This document shows, piece by piece, positions 44,917-53,353 of a stretch of 64,000 bases of DNA. Within the stretch, counting starts at the first letter, position 1, and the number at the start of each line of letters is the position of its first letter. Both the position numbers and the translations under genes were made by a program. The notes under the pieces were generated by a model. That model was not told where the DNA came from and searched no databases. It worked only from the letters and a program-made list of their open reading frames with translations. Source of the DNA: Burkholderia sp. 8Y (GTDB lineage Bacteria; Pseudomonadota; Gammaproteobacteria; Burkholderiales; Burkholderiaceae). Location of the stretch: the NCBI RefSeq assembly GCF_902506145.1, contig NZ_LR733519.1, positions 654,582-718,581 on the forward strand. The letters are read 5' to 3'.

Positions 44917-47556
44917 ATGCCCATGAAAAACGATGCGGGAACCGCCTCCCTGACTGGCTTCGTGCGTGTTCGCGGCGCGCGCGAGCACAACCTCAAGAAC
45001 GTCGATGTCGATGTACCGCGCGACGCGCTCGTTGTCTTCACGGGCGTGTCCGGGTCCGGCAAGTCATCGCTTGCGTTCGGCACGCTCTATGCCGAAGCGC
45101 AGCGCCGCTACTTCGAATCCGTCGCGCCATACGCGCGGCGTCTGATAGAGCAGGTCGGCGTGCCGCAGGTGGAATCCATCGAGGGCTTGCCGCCGGCCGT
45201 CGCGCTTCAGCAGCAACGGGGCGCGCCCAACGCCCGTTCCTCGGTAGGCAGCGTGACGACGCTCTCCAGTCTCGTGCGGATGCTGTACTCGCGCACCGGC
45301 AGTTACCCGCCTAGGCAGCCGATGCTTTTCGCCGAGGACTTCTCGCCGAACACGGTCCAGGGTGCGTGCCCGGTCTGTCACGGACTCGGACGCGTGTACG
45401 AAGTCACCGAAAAGTCGATGGTGCCCGACGATACGCTCACCATTCGCGAGCGCGCCATTGCGGCCTGGCCGCCCGCGTGGCACGGGCAGAACCTGCGAGA
45501 CATTCTCGTGACGCTCGGCTTTGACGTGGACAAGCCGTGGCGTGACTTGCCGAAGAAGGATCGCGACTGGATTCTCTTCACGGACGAGCAGCCGACGGTG
45601 CCGGTTTATGCGGGCCTCTCTCCCAAGGAAACGCAGGCGGCGCTCAAGCGTGGCGCTGAACCCAGTTATCAAGGCACGTTTACCGGCGCCCGCCGTTATG
45701 TGCTGCATACGTTCGCGCATACGCAAAGCGCCATCATGAAGAAGCGGGTCTCGCGTTTCATGGTCGGCAAGGATTGCGCAGCTTGTCATGGCAAGCGGCT
45801 AAAGCGAGAGGCGTTGTCGGTGACGTTTGCCGGACTGGATATCGCGGAGTTCTCACGTCTGCCGCTCAGCGCGCTGACCGAGTTGCTTGCGCCGATTGCG
45901 CGCGGCGCGTGGCCCGAGCACGTTACCGATAAGCGGGTGCTGAGCAAAGACGCGCGGCAGGCGGCAACGGCGAGACGCGTCGCCGCCGGCGGTGCGTCAC
46001 ACAGCGCCGCGCCCGACGTGCGCCGCACGCCCAATCTTTCCGACGAGAAACGCGCGGCCGCCGAGCGCATCGCGGCGGACTTGATGGATCGGTTCGGCAT
46101 CCTGATGAATCTCGGCCTCGGCTATCTTTCGCTGGATCGCGCGACGCCCACGCTGTCATCCGGCGAGCTGCAGCGCCTGCGGCTCGCGACTCAACTCGGT
46201 TCGCAACTCTTCGGTGTCGTGTATGTGCTGGACGAGCCTTCCGCAGGTTTGCATCCGGCCGACAGCGAAGCCCTGTTCGCGGCCTTGCAGCGTTTGAAGT
46301 CGGCAGGCAACTCGCTGTTCATCATCGAGCACGACGTGCGTATCATGCAGCGCGCGGACTGGCTCGTGGATGTCGGACCCGCTGCCGGCGAAGCGGGCGG
46401 CGAAGTACTCTACAGCGGTCCGCCAGCGGGACTCGCCGCAATCGAGGCATCGCAGACGCGCAGGTATCTGTTTCCGACACACTCGCCATCTCGCCATACG
46501 CCCCGCGAAGCACGCGACTGGCTGCGACTGACGGGCATCACGCGAAACAATCTGCATGACGTCGATATTTCATTCCCGCTCGGCTGCTTCACGACTGTCA
46601 CTGGCATCTCGGGTTCGGGCAAGTCGAGTCTCGTGAGCCAGGCGTTGCCTGAGCTCGTCGCGGAACGGCTGGGTCGCGCGCTGGATGACAGTGAAGAGGA
46701 AGAGCAGGACCCGCTGCTCGCGCGCGTCGCAACGCCTGTGGGCGGACATATCGTTTCAGGGATGGCAAGCGTCAAGCGTCTCGTGCGCGTCGATCAGAAG
46801 CCGATCGGCCGAACGCCGCGTTCGAACCTCGCGACGTACACCGGGCTCTTCGATCACGTGCGCAAGCTCTTCGCCGATACTCCTGCCGCACGCAAGCGGC
46901 GGTACGGCGCGGGCCGTTTCTCGTTCAACGTCGCGCAGGGGCGCTGTCCCACATGCGAGGGCGAAGGCTTCGTGAGCGTGGAGCTTCTTTTCATGCCGAG
47001 CGTTTATACGTCGTGCTCGACGTGTCACGGCTCGCGCTACAACCCGGAGACGTTGGAGATTCAATGGTGCGGCCAGAACATCGCGGATGTGCTTGCCATG
47101 ACCGTCGATAAGGCATGTGAGTTCTTCACCAGTGAGCCCGCCGTGATGCGCGCGCTAAGCGTCTTGCGCGACATCGGACTCGGATACCTGCGGCTCGGTC
47201 AGCCTGCGACGGAACTGTCGGGTGGCGAGGCGCAGCGCATCAAGCTCGCGACGGAACTTCAGCGCGCACATAACGCCGACAGGCTCTACATTCTGGATGA
47301 GCCGACGACCGGCCTGCATCCCGCTGACGTCGACCGATTGATGACGCAGTTGCAGGGGCTCGTGGAGGCAGGCAATACCGTGGTCGTCGTCGAGCATGAC
47401 ATGCGCGTGGCGGCAGCGAGCGACTGGGTCATCGATATCGGCCCGGGTGCGGGGGAGGACGGAGGCCGAATCGTGGTGGCCGGCGTGCCGGACGTCGTTG
47501 CCAGCCATGCCGTCAGTCGAACGGCGCCTTATCTGCGCGAGTCGGACCGTCGTTGA
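44917..47556 (+). CDS. UvrA-like ABC ATPase (class II UvrA)
   Basis: A ~879-residue protein with the tandem ABC layout of UvrA. Two Walker A motifs (GVSGSGKSSL, GISGSGKSSL), two signature motifs (LSSGELQRLRLA, LSGGEAQRIKLA) and two Walker B motifs (VLDEPSAGLHP, ILDEPTTGLHP) are seen. Zinc modules CPVCHG..CAACHG and CPTCEG..CSTCHG are present. It is shorter than canonical UvrA (about 940) and carries a Ser/Ala-rich insertion around RVAAGGASHS. This is the UvrA2 type, linked to resistance to DNA-binding drugs. Start ATG 44917 is preferred; 44923 is possible. Confidence 0.92.
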   Translation: MPMKNDAGTASLTGFVRVRGAREHNLKNVDVDVPRDALVVFTGVSGSGKSSLAFGTLYAEAQRRYFESVAPYARRLIEQVGVPQVESIEGLPPAVALQQQRGAPNARSSVGSVTTLSSLVRMLYSRTGSYPPRQPMLFAEDFSPNTVQGACPVCHGLGRVYEVTEKSMVPDDTLTIRERAIAAWPPAWHGQNLRDILVTLGFDVDKPWRDLPKKDRDWILFTDEQPTVPVYAGLSPKETQAALKRGAEPSYQGTFTGARRYVLHTFAHTQSAIMKKRVSRFMVGKDCAACHGKRLKREALSVTFAGLDIAEFSRLPLSALTELLAPIARGAWPEHVTDKRVLSKDARQAATARRVAAGGASHSAAPDVRRTPNLSDEKRAAAERIAADLMDRFGILMNLGLGYLSLDRATPTLSSGELQRLRLATQLGSQLFGVVYVLDEPSAGLHPADSEALFAALQRLKSAGNSLFIIEHDVRIMQRADWLVDVGPAAGEAGGEVLYSGPPAGLAAIEASQTRRYLFPTHSPSRHTPREARDWLRLTGITRNNLHDVDISFPLGCFTTVTGISGSGKSSLVSQALPELVAERLGRALDDSEEEEQDPLLARVATPVGGHIVSGMASVKRLVRVDQKPIGRTPRSNLATYTGLFDHVRKLFADTPAARKRRYGAGRFSFNVAQGRCPTCEGEGFVSVELLFMPSVYTSCSTCHGSRYNPETLEIQWCGQNIADVLAMTVDKACEFFTSEPAVMRALSVLRDIGLGYLRLGQPATELSGGEAQRIKLATELQRAHNADRLYILDEPTTGLHPADVDRLMTQLQGLVEAGNTVVVVEHDMRVAAASDWVIDIGPGAGEDGGRIVVAGVPDVVASHAVSRTAPYLRESDRR

Positions 47557-47802
47557 TTCGCGGAGACGCTGAGGTGCGTAATCGCATGCGGTCGCGATGT
47601 TGCGGAAGACGCCTCGCGGTCGCCTTAGCGCATGAGTCGTGAACGACTCTGCGTCGTCGTCTGCGGCGCCACGACGCTGGCGCACTCCGCATCGCGACAT
47701 GGAGTTCTGTCACGCCTGAATCTGGCGGAGCATGATCGGCGTTTGTGTTGCACCGGGAACAGGTCACGCTTGCCTGCTTGGCAAATCGGCGCTGGCGACC
47801 TG

Positions 47803-48183
47803 CTACTTTCTGCGTCGTTGACCCATGAGCTTGACGATGTCGTTCGTGGGCGTGCTGGTCGTGAGGCGAGGAATGTCGTCGAGATGGACCCAGCGGCACT
47901 TCGCAATCTCGTTGCTCGGACGAGCCTTGGCGCTGGTGGAAATGTCGCAGGCGAACACGTGGTGATGTTTCTGCTTGCCACGAAAGTCGAACAGGTATTT
48001 GGCCGACTTCGCGGCCAGCCGTGTCTCTTCCTTGAGCTCCCGAAGCGCCGCGTCCGGGAGATGCTCTCCGCGCTTGAGGATCCCTCCCGGCAACGCCCAC
48101 TTCGACTGACGACGTGCGACCAAGAGAATTCGCTTGCCTCTGCGACAGATTACGGTGGCACGCTTCTTCAAACCGACCCCCAC
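47803..48183 (-). CDS. Nudix hydrolase
   Basis: A ~126-residue Nudix-fold hydrolase. The Nudix box GGILKRGEHLPDAALRELKE with EET at its end is complete, so it should bind Mg2+ and hydrolyse a nucleoside diphosphate linked to X. The start GTG at 48183 has a GGAAGAG ribosome site; the ATG at 48234 adds a basic, non-family N-terminus (RRRRAERACKNTWKRQ). The substrate is unknown. The gene converges on the UvrA-like gene with about 250 bases between. Confidence 0.85.
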   Translation of the reverse strand: MGVGLKKRATVICRRGKRILLVARRQSKWALPGGILKRGEHLPDAALRELKEETRLAAKSAKYLFDFRGKQKHHHVFACDISTSAKARPSNEIAKCRWVHLDDIPRLTTSTPTNDIVKLMGQRRRK

Positions 48184-48376
48184 TTGTCTCTTCCAAGTAT
48201 TTTTGCAGGCGCGTTCCGCGCGCCTTCGTCTCATATCAGGCTAACCTGGCCGGATATGGTAATACAGCTAAATCGGCGAGCGCAAACGGTGTCTCTCTGC
48301 GCACACACGCTGCAATCGGCGGGCTTTTCATCAAACGGTCACGGCTTGCTGCTTGAGAAAAGATCACTGTGGTAAG

Positions 48377-48400
48377 GTCGGGACCATTATTCGGTCCGAC
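48377..48400 (+). promoter_or_regulatory. Hairpin in the leader of the CHAD gene
   Basis: GTCGGGACC pairs with GGTCCGAC (one bulged G) around a 7-base loop, ending 11 bases before the ATG at 48412. It could be an operator or a structured leader that hides the ribosome site; no poly-T tail follows. Confidence 0.4.
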
Positions 48401-48411
48401 TCGGGGCTTCT

Positions 48412-49326
48412 ATGGTGGATATGGACGCAGACTGGCCGTTACCGCAGCCGGTCAGCTTTCGAAAGGAAGGCGGGCGTGCAGCCGTGGCACCGGAAGAAGG
48501 AGCACATTCCGCCGCCGAAACTTTCATCGCGCTGGCGACGCCCGTCGTCGACGATGCCGTCCGACGCGCGCGTGAATTGGCGACACACTGCGACCCGGAA
48601 GGGTTTCACCAACTGCGCGTTGCGTTCAGAAGACTGCGCGCTTTGTATTGGGCTTATTCTCCGTATCTCGGTGAGGAAGCGACGTCCCAGGCTACCGAAG
48701 AGTTTAAGCGTCTTGCTGCCATAGCTGGCGGAACGCGGGACTGGGACATCGCAAGCGACTTGTTGAAGGATGCACAGGCGTCGCGTGCATCGATGGGTAT
48801 TCTGGTGACCGCCGCGAAGGAGAAGCGCGCGCAGGCGGTCGCGCACAGCCAGGCGATGATCAAATGCGATGAAGTCGAATCATTCCTGAACGACGTGCTG
48901 CTCCGTGCGAGAGTGACGTTGGCGTCGACCTGCCATGATCTGCCTCTTCGAGCATTCGCGGAGGAGCGCGTTCGTCGGGCACAGCGCGCGCTCAAGAAGC
49001 GCAGCAGGCTCGCAGCGCGCAGTGAACCGGCTTGTGAAGAGGAACTTCACGATGTGCGCAAAGCCGGCAAGAAGCTGCGATATCTGCTTGAGTTCTTTGA
49101 ATTCGTCGTCGAAGGCGAACGTGAGCGGAGGATCAAGGAACTGACGTCCGTGCAGAACAAACTCGGGCAGTTCAACGACATTGCTGCGAGCGTGAGCCTC
49201 ATTCGAAGCGCCTCATTCAACAACGTGCCGCCGGAAGTCGTGGAGGAATCGCTTCATTGGCTCGAAAAGCAGAAGAACCGGCGCATGCAGGCTGCGGCAC
49301 GACGTGTTCGAGATATTGCCGGGTGA
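48412..49326 (+). CDS. CHAD-domain protein
   Basis: A 304-residue protein mostly made of a CHAD domain (conserved histidine alpha-helical domain). Its two helical hairpin halves each carry the basic pattern HQLRVAFRRLRAL and HDVRKAGKKLRYLL. CHAD proteins bind polyphosphate and can sit on polyphosphate granules. No CYTH partner domain is fused and none is adjacent. The start is ATG 48412 or 48421; a hairpin lies just upstream. Confidence 0.9.
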   Translation: MVDMDADWPLPQPVSFRKEGGRAAVAPEEGAHSAAETFIALATPVVDDAVRRARELATHCDPEGFHQLRVAFRRLRALYWAYSPYLGEEATSQATEEFKRLAAIAGGTRDWDIASDLLKDAQASRASMGILVTAAKEKRAQAVAHSQAMIKCDEVESFLNDVLLRARVTLASTCHDLPLRAFAEERVRRAQRALKKRSRLAARSEPACEEELHDVRKAGKKLRYLLEFFEFVVEGERERRIKELTSVQNKLGQFNDIAASVSLIRSASFNNVPPEVVEESLHWLEKQKNRRMQAAARRVRDIAG

Positions 49327-49647
49327 AACGATTGCGTTGCTTGATACGCGCAAGCACGTCTTCTCCGGCGGATCGCGCAGGCATTGCGAGCCGGGTCGAT
49401 GATGGGAAAGAAGGCCGATGTGCAAATAGGCTCGACCGAAAGCGGCGAAATGAGTGGCTGCGCCACTGCATGCGCTCGGCGTCGGGCGCGTCGCGGGCAT
49501 AGGCAGGCGTTTGGGAGGCGGAAGTTCGCACGTCGGCAACGCCTCGAGAAGCGGTCATGCAATAGATAAAGCTATCCGCTTGTGTGAGGCTCATGGGCCT
49601 AAACGCAGTGCTCGCGCGTAAGCACATGCAAAGCCCTGGCGGCACGA
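49327..49647. other. Intergenic region without a convincing gene
   Basis: The spacer lies between the CHAD gene (plus) and the DMT gene (minus), convergent. Overlapping frames on both strands show no ribosome site or recognised product, and I see no clear terminator hairpin with a T run. Confidence 0.45.
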
Positions 49648-50709
49648 TCAATGCCTGTGTCGATGGTGAATGTCTGGATAGTGAGCATGCGAGTGCGTGA
49701 TAGGTAGATGGACGTGCGCATGGGTATGCGGCTCATCGCCCGAATACGGGAAGTCATGCGAATGCTGATGATGCGCGTCGTGACGATGCCGATGCGTATG
49801 TTCCAGCATTTCGTGAGTGTGTTCATGCTCGTGATGCTCCCGCACATGCAGCCATACTCCGAGCGCCATGAAGATGGCGGCAATCCAGAACGACCCCTCG
49901 GGCAAGTGAGGCCATATCGCCAAAGACACTGTGACGCCGAAAAGCGGCGCCACCGAGAAGTAAGCGCCGGTGCGCGCGGTTCCGAGATCGCGCAACGCTA
50001 GGACAAATAGAACGAGGCTAATTCCGTAGCCGGCGAGTCCGGTCAGCATGGCCAGGCCGGCAGTCATCGCACTGGGTGGCGATGAACCCATCGCAAAGGC
50101 GATCGCAAGACTAACTGTACCCGCAACGAGCCCTTTAGCGCATGCAATGACCATCGCGTCATTCGTGGATACCTTGCGAGTCAGATTGTTGTCGATGGCC
50201 CAACAGAAGCAAGCTCCCGCAATCAACAGCGGTCCGAGAGAGATGCCTGCCTCGCCCGGCCCCTGCCACGAAAGCATGACGCCGCCCGCGATGATCGCCA
50301 CCATTCCGAGAAAGACTCGTACGTCCACGTTCTCGCGAAAGACGACCCACGCGATCAAGGCAGTTAGGACACCTTCTAGATTGAGTAACAGTGATGCGGT
50401 CGCCGCCGGCGTGCTAGTGAGCCCGAGCATAAGTAGCGCCGGGCCTGCAACACCGCCCGCTGCGATCGCTCCGAGAAGCCACGGTATCTCTGTGCGCTTG
50501 ATGCGGTGAGTGGACGCCTGCGCGCCGCGCTTTCGAAACGCGCGCGCGGCAATGCCGACGCCTAAGCCAACGCCGCTGCCTAAGTAAAACAAGCCCGCCA
50601 CCATGAAAGGCGACAGGGTGCCCAGAAGAAGCTTGGCGATGGGAGTGGCCGCTCCAAAGAGCGCGGCAGCGGCGAGTGCGGTGGTAATCGCTCTGGTCTG
50701 TCCATTCAT
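49648..50709 (-). CDS. DMT-superfamily (EamA) exporter with a histidine-rich C-terminal tail
   Basis: A ~353-residue inner-membrane protein of the EamA type: ten predicted helices with repeated EamA halves (GLTSTPAATASLLLNLEGVLTALIAW). After the last helix (FWIAAIFMALGVWLHV) the final 64 residues contain 24 histidines in HxH patterns (EHEHTHEMLEHTHRHRH, HTHAHVHL). This tail should bind divalent metals such as Ni, Zn, Co or Cu and suggests metal export, though EamA proteins usually move organic molecules. It starts at 50709 and is divergent from chrB. Confidence 0.88.
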   Translation of the reverse strand: MNGQTRAITTALAAAALFGAATPIAKLLLGTLSPFMVAGLFYLGSGVGLGVGIAARAFRKRGAQASTHRIKRTEIPWLLGAIAAGGVAGPALLMLGLTSTPAATASLLLNLEGVLTALIAWVVFRENVDVRVFLGMVAIIAGGVMLSWQGPGEAGISLGPLLIAGACFCWAIDNNLTRKVSTNDAMVIACAKGLVAGTVSLAIAFAMGSSPPSAMTAGLAMLTGLAGYGISLVLFVLALRDLGTARTGAYFSVAPLFGVTVSLAIWPHLPEGSFWIAAIFMALGVWLHVREHHEHEHTHEMLEHTHRHRHDAHHQHSHDFPYSGDEPHTHAHVHLPITHSHAHYPDIHHRHRH

Positions 50710-50791
50710 TCGTCGGATGGCCTCTAGTTCAGGAAACAGGAGAATGGCGAGCAGAGTGCGTGCCGCCGCATCGACGGCGCAAAAAGCTAAC

Positions 50792-50827
50792 TTGTAGACG
50801 TCGAGACGCAGACGTAACATACATTAC
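50792..50827 (+). promoter_or_regulatory. Putative leaderless promoter of chrB
   Basis: TTGTAG (50792-50797) and TAACAT (50815-50820) are separated by exactly 17 bases. The expected start point is 50827-50828, the A of the chrB ATG. No Shine-Dalgarno precedes that ATG, so the mRNA would be leaderless. GTAA-N6-TTAC (50814-50827) is also an inverted repeat. Confidence 0.5.
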
Positions 50828-51808
50828 ATGACCGAGCTTTCGACCTGGTCTCTCCTTGTTCTGACATTGCCTACAGAGAACGCCACCGCGCGTATGCGCT
50901 TCTGGCGTGCGCTCAAGGCGAAGGGGTGCGCTGTGTTGCGCGACGGTATCTATTTGCTGCCGTACACGGCTGACCGCGAAGCGGCGCTGCGCGAACTGGC
51001 TACTGCAATTGGTGAGAGCGGCGGCACGGCGCATCTGCTGCGAGCGCCCAGCCTGGATCAGGAGCAAGAGGCGGAGTTTCGCGACCTCTTCAACCGGTCC
51101 AGCGACTACGACGCCCTTATTGGCGCGCTCAGTACGGCGCGCAAGACCGTTTTCGGACAGGCAGAAACGGAGCTCCGGCGCCTGATGCGGCGTCTGCGAA
51201 AGGACTACGAAAGCATCGTTGCGATCGACTTTTTCCCCGCTGAAGGCGCGACGCGCGCGCAAGTCGCCTGGCAGGATTTCGTTGCGCACGTCGACACCGT
51301 CATGTCACCCGGTGAGCCGCACCCGGCTGAACGCGCGATCCGAACGCTTGCACTCGCGGACTACCGGGGGCGCACGTGGGCGACCCGGCAACGCATCTGG
51401 GTCGACCGGTTGGCGAGCGCGTGGCTCATCCGGCGCTTCATTGATCCCGACAGCCGGTTCATCTGGCTGACCTCGCCCGATGCTTGCCCGCCTCATGCGT
51501 TCGGATTCGACTTTGATGGCGCAGCGTTCACGCATGTCGGCGAACGCGTCACGTTCGAGGTCTTGATGGCGAGCTTCGACCTTGAGCGCGATCCGGCGCT
51601 GCTGCGCCTCGCCGCAATGGTCCACGCGCTGGATGTGGGTGGCGCGCCCGTGCCCGAGGCGGCCGGCTTCGAGGCCGTCATGGCGGGCGCTCGGGAACGC
51701 GCAGTTGACGACGACGCATTGCTCGATGAGATGAGCCGCGTGCTCGATTCCATGTACACGCACTTCGCTGCGGTTGCGAAAACGGCAGAGCAGGGAAGCC
51801 GATCATGA
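50828..51808 (+). CDS. chrB: Chromate resistance protein ChrB
   Basis: A 326-residue protein of the ChrB family. The N-terminal part (LVLTLPTENATARMRFWRAL, GCAVLRDGIYLLPY) is the ChrB N-terminal domain, and the C-terminal half (RIWVDRLASAWLIRRFIDP) is the ChrB C-terminal domain with Cys and His in DACPPHAFGFD. ChrB proteins sense chromate and regulate chromate efflux operons in other bacteria. No chrA exporter is present in this window. It is divergent from the His-tailed DMT gene. No Shine-Dalgarno precedes the ATG, but a promoter places the RNA start at it. Confidence 0.87.
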   Translation: MTELSTWSLLVLTLPTENATARMRFWRALKAKGCAVLRDGIYLLPYTADREAALRELATAIGESGGTAHLLRAPSLDQEQEAEFRDLFNRSSDYDALIGALSTARKTVFGQAETELRRLMRRLRKDYESIVAIDFFPAEGATRAQVAWQDFVAHVDTVMSPGEPHPAERAIRTLALADYRGRTWATRQRIWVDRLASAWLIRRFIDPDSRFIWLTSPDACPPHAFGFDFDGAAFTHVGERVTFEVLMASFDLERDPALLRLAAMVHALDVGGAPVPEAAGFEAVMAGARERAVDDDALLDEMSRVLDSMYTHFAAVAKTAEQGSRS

Positions 51809-51826
51809 GCACGACGGAGACCCGTC

Positions 51827-52867
51827 ATGAAGCCATTACGACACAGTAGGCGTTTTCGCTCGCTAACCGGCGCAGCACTGCTGGCGGCATTCATAGTGCA
51901 TGTCCTGCTGCCTCGCGTCGCGGCAGCAGCGGAACCGGACAATGCGACGCCTCTTCCGCTGCAACACGTTGCGGACATTCCAATGCCGGGACGCACGTCT
52001 CGTTTCGATTACGAAAGCGGCGATCCCGAACGTCATCTGCTGATGATTGCTCACTTGGGAGATGGAGAAGTCGTCGCCTTCGACACGCACGATGCACGGG
52101 TCATCTCGACGATCAAGAACGTCTCCGCCGTGCATGGCGTGCTCGTTGTTCCGGAGTTGTCGCGCGTGTTCGCCTCGGCGACCGGGACCAATGAGATCGT
52201 TGCAATCGACGAGAAGACGCTGACGGTCGTCGCGCGGATGCCGGGAGGCGCTTATCCTGACGGCATGGCCTATGCGCCCGACGTGCACAAGCTTTATGTC
52301 TCCGACGAGACGGGAAAGACCGAGACCGTCATCGATGTTTCATCTAACCGGCGCGTGAAGACCATTGCGCTGAATGGTGATGTCGGTAACACGCAATACG
52401 ACCCGGTTTCGCGGCATATCTTCGTCAACGTGCAGACGCGGCGTCAGTTGATCGAGATCGATCCGTCGACTGACACGATCGTGACGCGAATCGACTTGCC
52501 GGGCGCCGAAGGCAATCACGGCTTGCTGATCGTGCCGCCATCCCGACTCGCATTCGTTGCGTGCCAGGGCAACAACCGGCTGCTGGTGCTCGATATGCAC
52601 ACGATGCGCGTGTCCCAATCGTTCGATGTCGGGCAGCACCCTGACGTGCTTGCGTTCGATGCATCGGAGCACACGTTGTATGTGGCTGGCGAAGCAGGCG
52701 TGGTGTCGATGTTCAGAGTCGAAGGGTCACATGTGACGAAAGTGGGCGAGGGCCATCTGGGACCGAACGCCCACGTCGTATATGTCGACGCGTTAACGCA
52801 TCGATCGTACTTTCCTCTCAAAGATGTCGATGGACACCCGTTGCTACGCGTCATGGCGCCGCGATGA
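51827..52867 (+). CDS. Exported YncE-family beta-propeller protein
   Basis: A 346-residue periplasmic protein with a signal peptide (about residues 1-35, ending AAAAE). The mature part is a seven-bladed YncE-like propeller with repeats such as RVFASATGTNEIVAIDEKT, KLYVSDETGKTETVIDV and TLYVAGEAGVVSMFRV. Function unknown; related proteins sit next to redox and metal genes. It starts 18 bases after chrB and is on the same strand, so it is probably cotranscribed. Confidence 0.85.
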   Translation: MKPLRHSRRFRSLTGAALLAAFIVHVLLPRVAAAAEPDNATPLPLQHVADIPMPGRTSRFDYESGDPERHLLMIAHLGDGEVVAFDTHDARVISTIKNVSAVHGVLVVPELSRVFASATGTNEIVAIDEKTLTVVARMPGGAYPDGMAYAPDVHKLYVSDETGKTETVIDVSSNRRVKTIALNGDVGNTQYDPVSRHIFVNVQTRRQLIEIDPSTDTIVTRIDLPGAEGNHGLLIVPPSRLAFVACQGNNRLLVLDMHTMRVSQSFDVGQHPDVLAFDASEHTLYVAGEAGVVSMFRVEGSHVTKVGEGHLGPNAHVVYVDALTHRSYFPLKDVDGHPLLRVMAPR

Positions 52868-52906
52868 ACAAAACATCGCGGCGGAGCATGGAAGAGGAGC
52901 ACGAAC

Positions 52907-53266
52907 ATGAAGACGCTTGTTGGATTCGCGGCGCTGTGCGCCGGTGCCTCGGCGCTTGCCGCGCCACCTCACACGAGCGAGGGCAGGCTCGTGGATGAAC
53001 ACGGCATGACGTTATATGTTTATGGCGGGCAAGGCGCACCGGACGCGAAATCGTGCGAGGGCGATTGCGCGAGCAATTTTCCGCCGGCGCTCGCCGATCC
53101 GGGCGATCGTCCGTCGGGCTCGCTTCAACTGGTCGATGCCGGAAACGGCGATCGGCAATGGACGTATGAAGGAAAGCCGCTTTATCGCGGGAAGATGGAC
53201 AAGAAGCCCGGTGATCGTGCAGGAGACGGCCTCAATACTGTCTGGCATAGTGTTCAGCCGCGTTAG
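52907..53266 (+). CDS. COG4315-type secreted repeat protein
   Basis: A 119-residue exported protein of the COG4315/'secreted repeat' (YxFWYxxD) family. A signal peptide spans residues 1-19. The mature part has the two repeats: GMTLYVYGGQGAPDAKSCEG (with DCASNFPP, giving a Cys pair) and GKPLYRGKMDKKPGDRAGDG. Family members are of unknown function, often found with redox or metal-stress genes. It follows the propeller gene by 39 bases with a GGAAGAGG ribosome site. Confidence 0.85.
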   Translation: MKTLVGFAALCAGASALAAPPHTSEGRLVDEHGMTLYVYGGQGAPDAKSCEGDCASNFPPALADPGDRPSGSLQLVDAGNGDRQWTYEGKPLYRGKMDKKPGDRAGDGLNTVWHSVQPR

Positions 53267-53353
53267 CTGCTCGACGCGCTACATCAATTTCTCTCTAAGG
53301 TTATCTGTCTGCATGAGTTGAGAAATCATTCACACAACTTTCAGGTATGCTTA

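Noticed and set aside
49217-49651. Open frames in the spacer after the CHAD gene
   Set aside because: They overlap the CHAD or DMT genes in other frames and show no start signals or familiar motifs.
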